Shown in pieces: positions 1-5,297 of a stretch of DNA of 5,724 nucleotides; the stretch's first letter is position 1; each line of letters opens with the position of its first letter. This DNA comes from an uncultured Candidatus Woesearchaeota archaeon (lineage in GTDB: Archaea > Nanobdellota > Nanobdellia > Woesearchaeales > 21-14-0-10-32-9), in assembly GCA_903891505.1 (NCBI GenBank), contig CAITEO010000011.1, forward strand, positions 1 to 5,724. Direction: 5' to 3'. The notes under the pieces were generated by a model, which did no database searches, was not told where the DNA came from, and saw only the letters and a program-made list of their open reading frames with translations. The position numbers and the translations under genes were made by a program.

Positions 1-45
1 CCTAGAAAAATAAAGAAAAAGAGGGATTTAAGTGAAGAGCAATGA
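1..45 (+). CDS. possible C-terminal tail of an upstream gene (5' partial)
   Basis: Frame 1 is open from the left edge to a TGA at 43-45 and encodes a strongly charged tail, PRKIKKKRDLSEEQ. The other two forward frames close within the first 12 bases. If real, the upstream gene overlaps the aldolase start by 14 bases, and the aldolase ribosome binding site would lie inside it, as in tightly packed archaeal operons. Only 14 codons are visible, so this could equally be chance in A-rich leader DNA. No function can be assigned. Confidence 0.3.
   Translation, partial: PRKIKKKRDLSEEQ
21..26 (+). promoter_or_regulatory. ribosome binding site of the aldolase gene
   Basis: GAGGGA lies 5 bases before the GTG at 32 (7 bases if counted from the GAGG core). 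This supports GTG as the start, since no in-frame ATG occurs before residue 77, well past the catalytic N-terminal strand. Confidence 0.6.
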
Positions 46-859
46 AATAAAAAATAACGATAAATCAGCGAATGTTAGCAATTCTTTAAACAAAATAGTA
101 AAGAACGGAAAGTCTTTGATAATTGCATACGACCAAGGTTTTGAGCATGGTCCTACTGATTTTAATATTACAAATGTTGATCCTGATTATGTTTTTCGGA
201 TAGCAAAAGAAGGGGAATATGATGCACTTGCAGTTCATGCAGGTATTGTTGAAAAATACATGAAGTCAGAGTATAAAGATATTCCGTTAATAATAAAACT
301 CAATGGCAAGACGCCCTACCAAAGAGGAGATCCTCTTTCAAGGCAGCACACGAGTGTTGAACATGCAGTAAAGCTTGGTGCATGCGCAGTAGGATATACA
401 ATATATTTTGGCAGTGCCCATGAAGAGCAAATGTTTCAGGAGTTTGGAAAAATATGCGAACAAGCCCATGCTGCGGGGCTTGCTGTTGTTTGCTGGATGT
501 ATCCACGAGGAATAAATATTCCAAACGAATTCTCAACTGATATACTCGCCCATGCGGCAAGAGTTGCAATGGAGTTAGGCGCAGATATAGTCAAGCTAAA
601 ATACAATGGCGATGTCGAAGCAATGAAGTGGGTTGTTAGATGCGCAGGCAAGACAAAAACAGTCATAGCAGGCGGGCCTCAAATAGCAGAGAATGATTTT
701 CTTGGTCTAGTCTATGACTCAATGCGCTCTGGTGCTATTGGGATGGCTATAGGTAGAAACGCTTGGCAGGCAAAGGAGCCATTGAAACTTGCGAAGGCTC
801 TGCGAGAAATAATCCACAACGGAAAGACTGCAGAGGAAGCAAAAAAGTATATATTATAA
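32..859 (+). CDS. archaeal-type class I fructose-bisphosphate aldolase (DhnA/FbaB family)
   Basis: The predicted enzyme cleaves fructose 1,6-bisphosphate reversibly to dihydroxyacetone phosphate and glyceraldehyde 3-phosphate in the cytoplasm, in glycolysis or gluconeogenesis. At 275 residues it is close to the usual 260-280 of this (beta/alpha)8-barrel family. Visible marks are AYDQGFEHGP at 32-41, with D34 matching the active-site Asp of the family; WMYPRG at 155-160, with Y157 matching the catalytic Tyr; VKLKYNGD at 187-194, with K188 the likely Schiff-base lysine by spacing from Y157; and the phosphate-binding loops GGP at 214-216 and GMAIGRN at 237-243. The roughly 20-residue hydrophilic N-terminus is extra relative to compact homologues. 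The start is GTG, chosen for the GAGGGA site upstream and the lack of any early in-frame ATG. The related LsrF and ADH-synthase branches of the family share the fold, but the AYDxGxEHGP and WxYPRG motifs favour FBP aldolase. The family call is firm; substrate specificity is inferred from the family. Confidence 0.9.
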   Translation: MKSNEIKNNDKSANVSNSLNKIVKNGKSLIIAYDQGFEHGPTDFNITNVDPDYVFRIAKEGEYDALAVHAGIVEKYMKSEYKDIPLIIKLNGKTPYQRGDPLSRQHTSVEHAVKLGACAVGYTIYFGSAHEEQMFQEFGKICEQAHAAGLAVVCWMYPRGINIPNEFSTDILAHAARVAMELGADIVKLKYNGDVEAMKWVVRCAGKTKTVIAGGPQIAENDFLGLVYDSMRSGAIGMAIGRNAWQAKEPLKLAKALREIIHNGKTAEEAKKYIL

Positions 860-894
860 GAATATATAATTTAATCATCTTTTACAACTTTCTT

Positions 895-918
895 TAAGTT
901 ATCCTAATAAGTTATCCT
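895..918 (+). repeat. 11-bp direct repeat upstream of the transporter promoter
   Basis: TAAGTTATCCT occurs at 895-905 and again at 908-918, a 13-base period. The second copy is also the left arm of the inverted repeat around the TATA box. It could be paired sites for a regulator, or a slippage duplication. Confidence 0.5.
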
Positions 919-964
919 GTTTATTATTTTCTAGAAAACTTTAAAAACAACAGGATTATTTATT
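906..964. promoter_or_regulatory. imperfect inverted repeat flanking the transporter TATA box (candidate operator)
   Basis: The left arm 906-921 (AATAAGTTATCCTGTT) and the right arm 949-964 (AACAGGATTATTTATT) are reverse complements at 14 of 16 positions, with a 27-base spacer. The spacer contains a perfect 12-bp palindrome TTTTCTAGAAAA (927-938) and the TATA-like box. A dyad wrapped around TATA is the typical layout for an archaeal repressor site, but AT-rich DNA raises the chance background. The GC-containing core ATCCTGTT/AACAGGAT is the most specific part. Confidence 0.45.
933..948 (+). promoter_or_regulatory. archaeal BRE/TATA promoter of the transporter gene
   Basis: A purine-rich BRE-like AGAAAA is followed by CTTTAAAAAC (939-948). 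A start site about 25 bases downstream would fall near 966-970, just before or in the AAGGAGAGG ribosome binding site (968-976), giving a very short leader. This placement is consistent with an archaeal promoter but has not been tested. Confidence 0.5.
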
Positions 965-967
965 TGT

Positions 968-976
968 AAGGAGAGG
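968..976 (+). promoter_or_regulatory. strong ribosome binding site of the transporter gene
   Basis: AAGGAGAGG ends 5 bases before the ATG at 982 and fixes that start. Confidence 0.7.
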
Positions 977-981
977 AAGAT

Positions 982-2313
982 ATGAAAAAAGGGAGTGTAA
1001 CTGCAAATAGTCAGGAGGTTGTAGTGCCTGAAAAGAATGCTGACAAAATAGCGAAAAACAACAACCTGTTAATAAGAAACAAATTCTTCGTAGACAAAGT
1101 AGCTGCTGGTTTTTCATCAATACAAGTTCTTAATATATTGTTCTCATTTACAGGTGCATCTTTGCTTTTCATAGGAATAGTGAATGCGTTTAGGTCGACA
1201 ATAAATACAATAGCGTCCTCTGCTACAAAGGAAATTGCAAATAAAAAAACAATATCAAAGAAAGTTATAGTCGCAACCGGATTAATATTTGGTTTCAGTT
1301 TTCTATTTGTCGCATTATCTATTTCGCTGATGTCGCATTGGTTTTTTGCAATTAGTATGCTTGTTGGAGGGGTATGTTTTGTAATTCATGGTGATCTTTT
1401 CCAGATATTTGTAGATAGATACATGGCTAAATGGAAATCACAGATGTTTGATGAATGGATGACCATTCTAGGTATAGTTACAACAATTATAGCGCTGTCA
1501 ATATCTGCATTTATACTAGATTCAGTTCCAATTTCAGGAAAACTTATATTTCTTCCATTTTTAGGTATTGTGCTTTTCTTCGGCTATCTAATATCTTTTG
1601 AAATATCTGCGTTTTCATTCATATTCTCATCCTATTTATTGATGAAAATTAAAATAGAGTTTGAAGAACGTCAAGGCAATTTGAACCTCAGAATGTATTC
1701 ATCTGATATACTTAACAAAATGACGGAGTTTTTTAAGAACAAATATTTGTTTACGTTGACACTTGCAACAATATTCTCCGCTGCATTTCAGGCAGTGATG
1801 AACTCTTATGTTGGAATATATATCTATCAAAATTATAAAACTGCATGGTTAGGAGGATTTCTTAACATAGGAGTCATGTTTGGACTTGCACTACTTGTTG
1901 CATTGCTAGGCCCCATGATTACATCTAGAATAAGCAAGAATCTCGGAATCATTCCTATGTTTGTGTTTGGTACATTGTTAATGGCGATACTTCCTCTTAC
2001 AATTGCATACAATAAGTACTTACCTGCAATAATAGCAGCAAATATGCTATCTGTGCTAGGCGCAGCATTCATAGGGTCGGCACACAGTCTTGTTGCATCA
2101 AGACTTCTAAACAAAGAGGACAAGAACACATTCTATGTATCGTCAGGTTTGTTTGCAATAATACCTTTTCTAATAATAGTTGTTGCACTTTCATTTGTTG
2201 CCCAGATTTACGGATTGGTCGAGTTGTTCAAGTACGTAGGATTCGGGATAATAATTTGTTTATTTCCATTATATTTTATGATGGTTATTTGGCTTTCAAA
2301 GAAAAGTATATAA
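982..2313 (+). CDS. multi-pass membrane transporter, probably Major Facilitator Superfamily
   Basis: The 443-residue protein is very hydrophobic apart from a polar N-terminal region of about 35 residues. Hydrophobic segments lie near 46-70, 93-116, 119-137, 158-179, 187-222 (probably two), 257-280, 290-312, 322-342, 346-372, 386-408 and 417-437, giving 11-12 membrane passes. A charged loop at about 223-256 (KIKIEFEERQGNL onward) splits the chain into two roughly equal halves, as between TM6 and TM7 of MFS permeases. A basic loop after the second hydrophobic stretch (residues 83-94, KEIANKKTISKK) resembles the MFS loop 2-3. The substrate cannot be read from the sequence, and the classical GxxxDRxGRR signature is not clear. 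The start is fixed by a strong AAGGAGAGG site. The gene has its own promoter, with a dyad around the TATA box, so transporter expression may be controlled by a ligand-responsive regulator. Another 12-TM permease family is the main alternative. Confidence 0.7.
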   Translation: MKKGSVTANSQEVVVPEKNADKIAKNNNLLIRNKFFVDKVAAGFSSIQVLNILFSFTGASLLFIGIVNAFRSTINTIASSATKEIANKKTISKKVIVATGLIFGFSFLFVALSISLMSHWFFAISMLVGGVCFVIHGDLFQIFVDRYMAKWKSQMFDEWMTILGIVTTIIALSISAFILDSVPISGKLIFLPFLGIVLFFGYLISFEISAFSFIFSSYLLMKIKIEFEERQGNLNLRMYSSDILNKMTEFFKNKYLFTLTLATIFSAAFQAVMNSYVGIYIYQNYKTAWLGGFLNIGVMFGLALLVALLGPMITSRISKNLGIIPMFVFGTLLMAILPLTIAYNKYLPAIIAANMLSVLGAAFIGSAHSLVASRLLNKEDKNTFYVSSGLFAIIPFLIIVVALSFVAQIYGLVELFKYVGFGIIICLFPLYFMMVIWLSKKSI

Positions 2314-2314
2314 A
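2300..2314 (+). promoter_or_regulatory. TATA-like promoter of the propeller gene overlapping the transporter stop codon
   Basis: Purine-rich AGAAAAG (2300-2306) followed by TATATAAA (2307-2314) forms a good BRE/TATA pair. The transporter TAA stop (2311-2313) lies inside the box. A start about 25 bases downstream (near 2335-2340) would give a leader of about 35 bases before the ATG at 2374. Confidence 0.5.
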
Positions 2315-2357
2315 TCAGGTAAATTGATTATATTCTAAGGTCTTGAAAAAACTAAAA

Positions 2358-2365
2358 GAGAGGTA
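2358..2365 (+). promoter_or_regulatory. ribosome binding site of the propeller gene
   Basis: GAGAGGTA includes the GAGGT core (2360-2364), 9 bases before the ATG at 2374. Confidence 0.6.
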
Positions 2366-2373
2366 AGCAGACC

Positions 2374-3621
2374 ATGTCAATATTAGGTGGGGTTCTAAAC
2401 AAGATAGTGGGAGGAAAATCAGGCAAGATAGTTCTGCAAGGACTTATTGACTTAGGTTCTGAAAGTATGACTGCTCCTCTCTGCCAGGATATTGATGGAG
2501 ATGGAGAACAGGAAATAATTTGCTCAACCATAAAAGGAGAGATATTCGTACTCGATGAAAACCTAAAACTTAAATGGAAATATATTTCGGCGCCAACAAC
2601 ATCTGAAGTTGAGCGCATGTTTACAGATGCGCAAACAGGAAGTAGCATAGCTACAACACCTAGGGTCTTTGACATAAATGGTGACGGTAAAAAAGAAATA
2701 TTATTTGGTACTGAAAATGGAGATGTTTTTGCTCTTGACTGCAAAGGTGAGCTGCTATGGAAATATAGCACGAATGGTGCAGTAAGAGGAGGAATCAATA
2801 TATTCTATGTAGGTGAGGAAAAAAAGATAAGAATAATCTTTGGGAACTCCGACAAAAAAATATATATTTTTGATGCAAAAGGAAAACTAGATAGTTTAAT
2901 AGAAATAGATGAGGGGATAGAATCAACACCAATAATAATTGATGGGCTGATTGTTTTTGGCACAGATAAGGGGAGAATACAAGCATATAACCTTGCTGGT
3001 AAAATGCAATGGAGTACACAAAAAACTGGCGCCAAAATAACATCCGAGGCAACACCATTTAAGTTTGCAAATGGAAAGAGTTGCTTTGTAATAGGATCCA
3101 CTGATAACAGTATTTACTGCTTCAATACAGAGGGTATTATGCTCTGGAGTTTTAAAACCAAAGGTTCAATTTATTCAAAAATTGTATTGGCCGATGTGAA
3201 TGATGATGGTGCGAACGAGATTCTATTCGGCTCTGCAGACAACAAACTGCACGTGTTGAGTCTTGATGGAACAGAAATATGGGATTTTGAATCTGATTTC
3301 TGGATAATAGGATCACCTTTAGCTATGGATATTGATAATGATGGCCAGTTGGAGATTGTCGCTGGCTCCTACGATAATACTGTTTATTTTCTTGCAGGAG
3401 ATGGTTCTTTTGTAGTAGATTATGTGCCAGGCATATCAGGAATAGTTATTCAAGGAGGGAATTATTCAGATATTCCTGTAAGTATACCAGGAAATGTAAT
3501 TGGAAAAAAAATCTGGGCATACTTAGCACCAGGTATTGTAATAGGATGTAGCGCACTAAGAAATCTAGTTGTAGTACAGACAAAAGAGGGAAAAGTGCTT
3601 ATACTTAAGCATGAGAAATAA
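2374..3621 (+). CDS. PQQ-like / FG-GAP beta-propeller repeat protein, apparently cytoplasmic
   Basis: The 415-residue protein is built of repeats. Seven clear blades carry a pattern of hydrophobic strand, then [L/F/N]D-x-x-G/N-x-x-x-W: near 55-70, 116-131, 161-172, 200-215, 245-260, 290-305 and 335-350, with a period of about 45 residues after the first. A C-terminal strand, GKVLILKHE (406-414), may close the ring with the N-terminal strand at 18-29, giving a seven- or eight-bladed propeller. Four blades also hold Ca-binding DxDxDG-type loops of the FG-GAP/VCBS kind: D39-D41-D43, D100-N102-D104, D274-N276-D278 and D319-D321-D323, each followed by a conserved Glu. The first blade has an insertion at about 73-90. 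No signal peptide, lipobox or membrane segment is visible, which is unusual for PQQ/FG-GAP propellers, many of which are exported. No catalytic residues or PQQ-enzyme signature can be pointed to, so a binding or scaffold role is more likely. The neighbouring downstream gene is a KaiC-like ATPase. The fold is clear; the function is unknown. Confidence 0.8.
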   Translation: MSILGGVLNKIVGGKSGKIVLQGLIDLGSESMTAPLCQDIDGDGEQEIICSTIKGEIFVLDENLKLKWKYISAPTTSEVERMFTDAQTGSSIATTPRVFDINGDGKKEILFGTENGDVFALDCKGELLWKYSTNGAVRGGINIFYVGEEKKIRIIFGNSDKKIYIFDAKGKLDSLIEIDEGIESTPIIIDGLIVFGTDKGRIQAYNLAGKMQWSTQKTGAKITSEATPFKFANGKSCFVIGSTDNSIYCFNTEGIMLWSFKTKGSIYSKIVLADVNDDGANEILFGSADNKLHVLSLDGTEIWDFESDFWIIGSPLAMDIDNDGQLEIVAGSYDNTVYFLAGDGSFVVDYVPGISGIVIQGGNYSDIPVSIPGNVIGKKIWAYLAPGIVIGCSALRNLVVVQTKEGKVLILKHEK

Positions 3622-3650
3622 TGTTTTAAAGATAATCATGAAAATGGGCG

Positions 3651-3665
3651 CAAAAAATTTATAAA
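3651..3665 (+). promoter_or_regulatory. archaeal BRE/TATA promoter of the KaiC-like gene
   Basis: CAAAAAA (BRE-like) runs into TTTATAAA (3658-3665). A start about 25 bases downstream (3684-3688) would sit just before the ribosome binding site, giving a leader of about 15 bases. This is the best promoter match in the window. Confidence 0.6.
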
Positions 3666-3689
3666 GTAGATATGATATAAAGCAATAGA

Positions 3690-3696
3690 GAGGTGA
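3690..3696 (+). promoter_or_regulatory. consensus ribosome binding site that decides the KaiC-like start
   Basis: GAGGTGA matches the archaeal anti-Shine-Dalgarno complement exactly and lies 5 bases before the ATG at 3702. The in-frame GTG at 3693 is part of this site, so it is very unlikely to be the start. Confidence 0.75.
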
Positions 3697-3701
3697 ATTG
3701 G

Positions 3702-4511
3702 ATGTCAAATGAGCTTATATTAGATGCTTCTCAGATAAAAAGGATAAAAACCTACATAAAAGGCTTAGATGAAAATATGCAGGGAGGAATTCCTGAAGGG
3801 CATATAGTATTAATACATGGTTCTGCAGGTACTATGAAATCTTCTTTATGTTTTAGCATGATGTATAATGAAGTCTTGTTGAACAAAAGAAATTGCTTAT
3901 ACATATCACTTGAACAATCCTATGCGTCGATATTAAAGAACATGGTCAATATGGGTTTTGACATGAGTAAGATAAACATAATTTATATGAATGACTTGGC
4001 TAAGTTTGGAACTTTGGTAAAACAAATAAATCAGAACGCAGGAAATCTTATCATAACAGACATAGGTTGTGTGCGAAAGCAGATTAAGGATATTAAAGTG
4101 AGCGAAAACAAAAGTTGGCTCAACGTCGTTAAGAATATAATACTTAAGACCGCTCAGGAAGCTAACGTGAACTTTTTTACATTCGACTCACTATCCGCGC
4201 TCTACACTCTATCTACATTTGAAAATCCTAGGATGGAACTATTTTACTTCTTCGAGTATTTAAGAGATTTGAACATGACGTCACTAATGATCTCTGAAGA
4301 ATCGGAAGATAAAGCGAATATATTTGGTAGTGAATCATTTTTATCTGATGGAATAATAACTCTTAGATTAACTCCATTTAGAAGAAACATAATTAGAGAG
4401 ATAAGTATAAGTAAGATGCGTTCGACAAAGTGCAACACTGATGTGTTCAGCTTTGAGTTCAAGAATGGATCATTCTACGCACTCTACGGTGGACAAAATC
4501 CATTGTTGTAA
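3702..4511 (+). CDS. KaiC/RadA-like single-domain P-loop ATPase
   Basis: A 269-residue protein of the archaeal KaiC-like branch of RecA-fold ATPases, probably a cytoplasmic ATP-dependent switch. After the family opening GLDENMQGGIPEG (21-33) comes the Walker A, GSAGTMKSS (40-48), with K46 and S47 for the nucleotide phosphates and Mg. The glycine usually before the lysine is methionine here. The strand YISLEQS (67-73) puts E71 at the catalytic glutamate position, but the second Glu of the KaiC EE pair is Q72. Walker B is FFTFDSLSAL (158-167), with D162. Near the C-terminus, ISISKMRST (234-242) matches the K-M-R-[GS]-T motif that contacts the neighbouring subunit's nucleotide in KaiC rings, so ring or filament assembly is plausible. 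The length matches one KaiC domain, so it is not the double-domain clock KaiC. The archaellum ATPase-like ArlH is a relative, but no archaellum genes are nearby. The start is set at ATG 3702, because the upstream GTG (3693) lies inside the ribosome binding site. The upstream neighbour is a beta-propeller gene; a functional link is inference. Confidence 0.85.
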   Translation: MSNELILDASQIKRIKTYIKGLDENMQGGIPEGHIVLIHGSAGTMKSSLCFSMMYNEVLLNKRNCLYISLEQSYASILKNMVNMGFDMSKINIIYMNDLAKFGTLVKQINQNAGNLIITDIGCVRKQIKDIKVSENKSWLNVVKNIILKTAQEANVNFFTFDSLSALYTLSTFENPRMELFYFFEYLRDLNMTSLMISEESEDKANIFGSESFLSDGIITLRLTPFRRNIIREISISKMRSTKCNTDVFSFEFKNGSFYALYGGQNPLL

Positions 4512-4520
4512 ACGCACAAA

Positions 4521-4546
4521 ACTTTTTTTTTAATTCTTTTTCTTTT
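4521..4546 (+). terminator. U-tract terminator after the KaiC-like gene
   Basis: A run of nine T (4523-4531) starts 11 bases after the stop codon, followed by T5 (4537-4541) and T4 (4543-4546), with pyrimidine-rich sequence to about 4620. There is no stem-loop before the run, which fits archaeal oligo-U termination. Confidence 0.65.
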
Positions 4547-4620
4547 CAGTTTCTTTTACTATACATATATCTTTTCTATTACTTTTCCTCATATTTCTTC
4601 TTTTTTTGTTCTCTCATTCT

Positions 4621-4657
4621 TTACTGCGCATAGCGCAGCACTTACTGCCGAAGGCAG
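4621..4657. repeat. two tandem GC-rich hairpins in the convergent intergenic region
   Basis: Hairpin 1 is CTGCGC-ATA-GCGCAG (4624-4638), a perfect 6-bp stem with a triloop. Hairpin 2 is CTGCC-GAA-GGCAG (4645-4657), a perfect 5-bp stem with a triloop. Both begin with TTACTGC (4621-4627 and 4642-4648), giving a 21-base period. They are islands of GC in very AT-rich DNA. The stems differ in sequence but keep pairing, as expected of a structured or mobile short palindrome family. They are not placed as rho-independent terminators, since no T-run follows on either strand. Confidence 0.6.
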
Positions 4658-4659
4658 AC

Positions 4660-4780
4660 AATAGATGATAGAATAAAAATAGTAACAAGTATTAAGATAA
4701 TTACTATGATTAAAATAATAAATAGAATAATAGTTGAATAAATATAATGATAAAAATTAATATTAGAAAAATAAGAAATA
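4660..4780 (-). terminator. U-rich 3' region of the minus-strand genes
   Basis: Read on the minus strand, the sequence after the stop codon at 4787 is T-rich, with T5 runs at 4767-4771 and 4752-4756 and many shorter ones. It is the likely terminator for the leftward transcript. No open frame or structured RNA is seen here. Confidence 0.4.
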
Positions 4781-4786
4781 GTTTAA

Positions 4787-5296
4787 TCACAAGTATTGTA
4801 TCTTAGAATATGTGTTCTCTAGTTGTTTGTCATCATTGATTATGTTGTTAACTGCATCTACAACAACATTTATTTTTCCATAGATAAAGTCACTCATTCC
4901 TTTTAATTCATTTGCCGCAGGCTTTTCTCCTGTAAGCTCGACGAGTTCATCAAGCGCGGCACTAATTGAATCGAGTCTGTTCATTTTGTCTGTGAAATAC
5001 AAATCATCATTTATACCAATAAAATCTTTGTTCTGAGTCTCAATATCCATGATGCTCTTCATGTCGTTTCTTATTGCATCAATTTTTGTCCTCAGATTAA
5101 GGAATTTGTTTTCAAGCTCCGCGAGCTTTGCATCCTTTGTATAAGGATTATTAGAATTCACTGCCTGTTTCAACTCATCCAGGTTCTTCTCGCATTTCAC
5201 AAGCAAATCAAAAACATCTTTATTGAGTTTTATGGATTGTTCTTCTAGTGTCAGGAGATGCGGTTTTTTTATTTTGAACAACATTTTCAGATTCAT
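4787..5296 (-). CDS. hypothetical helical, coiled-coil-rich protein
   Basis: I do not recognise this 169-residue protein. It is charged, with no membrane segment beyond a short basic-hydrophobic start (MNLKMLFKIKK) and no signal peptide. Long amphipathic helices with heptad-like spacing are visible at about 17-47, 53-87, 101-121 and 128-165, so it is probably a helical bundle or coiled coil. The single Cys is at 35. The ATG is preceded by AAGGAG (complement of 5308-5313) with 11 bases spacing, located inside the end of the upstream gene. A second Met at residue 5 is a less likely start, being 23 bases from that site. The gene begins one base after the stop codon of the preceding minus-strand gene (TAA-A-ATG), indicating translational coupling and probably a joint function. 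It could be a structural or adaptor protein; no enzyme motif is present. Confidence 0.7.
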   Translation of the reverse strand: MNLKMLFKIKKPHLLTLEEQSIKLNKDVFDLLVKCEKNLDELKQAVNSNNPYTKDAKLAELENKFLNLRTKIDAIRNDMKSIMDIETQNKDFIGINDDLYFTDKMNRLDSISAALDELVELTGEKPAANELKGMSDFIYGKINVVVDAVNNIINDDKQLENTYSKIQYL

Positions 5297-5297
5297 T

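Noticed and set aside
2..15. TATA-like CTAGAAAAATAAAG near the left edge as an aldolase promoter
   Set aside because: A start site 25 bases downstream would fall at or past the GTG start, although a ribosome binding site is present and needs a leader.
300..666. Two minus-strand open frames opposite the aldolase gene
   Set aside because: They overlap each other and the catalytic core of a clear enzyme gene. They are shadows of its codon pattern.
1833..2129. 98-residue minus-strand open frame opposite the transporter
   Set aside because: Antisense to conserved-looking membrane segments, with no motif or ribosome binding site that I could identify.
2352..2798. 148-residue open frame on the minus strand opposite the propeller gene
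   Set aside because: It lies antisense to a well-supported repeat protein, has a Ser/Pro/Phe-rich composition typical of the reverse of Asp/Gly/Glu-rich coding DNA, and no recognisable motif.
4244..4462. 72-residue minus-strand open frame opposite the end of the KaiC-like gene
   Set aside because: Antisense to the KMRST region of the ATPase, with no sign of independent coding.
4621..4657. CRISPR or rho-independent terminator reading of the tandem hairpins
   Set aside because: Only two 21-base units with no spacers, and neither hairpin is followed by a T-run on its transcript strand.
4660..4786. Small RNA or small gene in the A-rich stretch
   Set aside because: No open frame with a start and ribosome binding site, and no stable pairing visible. 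Low-complexity A/T sequence is better explained as the 3' region of the minus-strand transcript.
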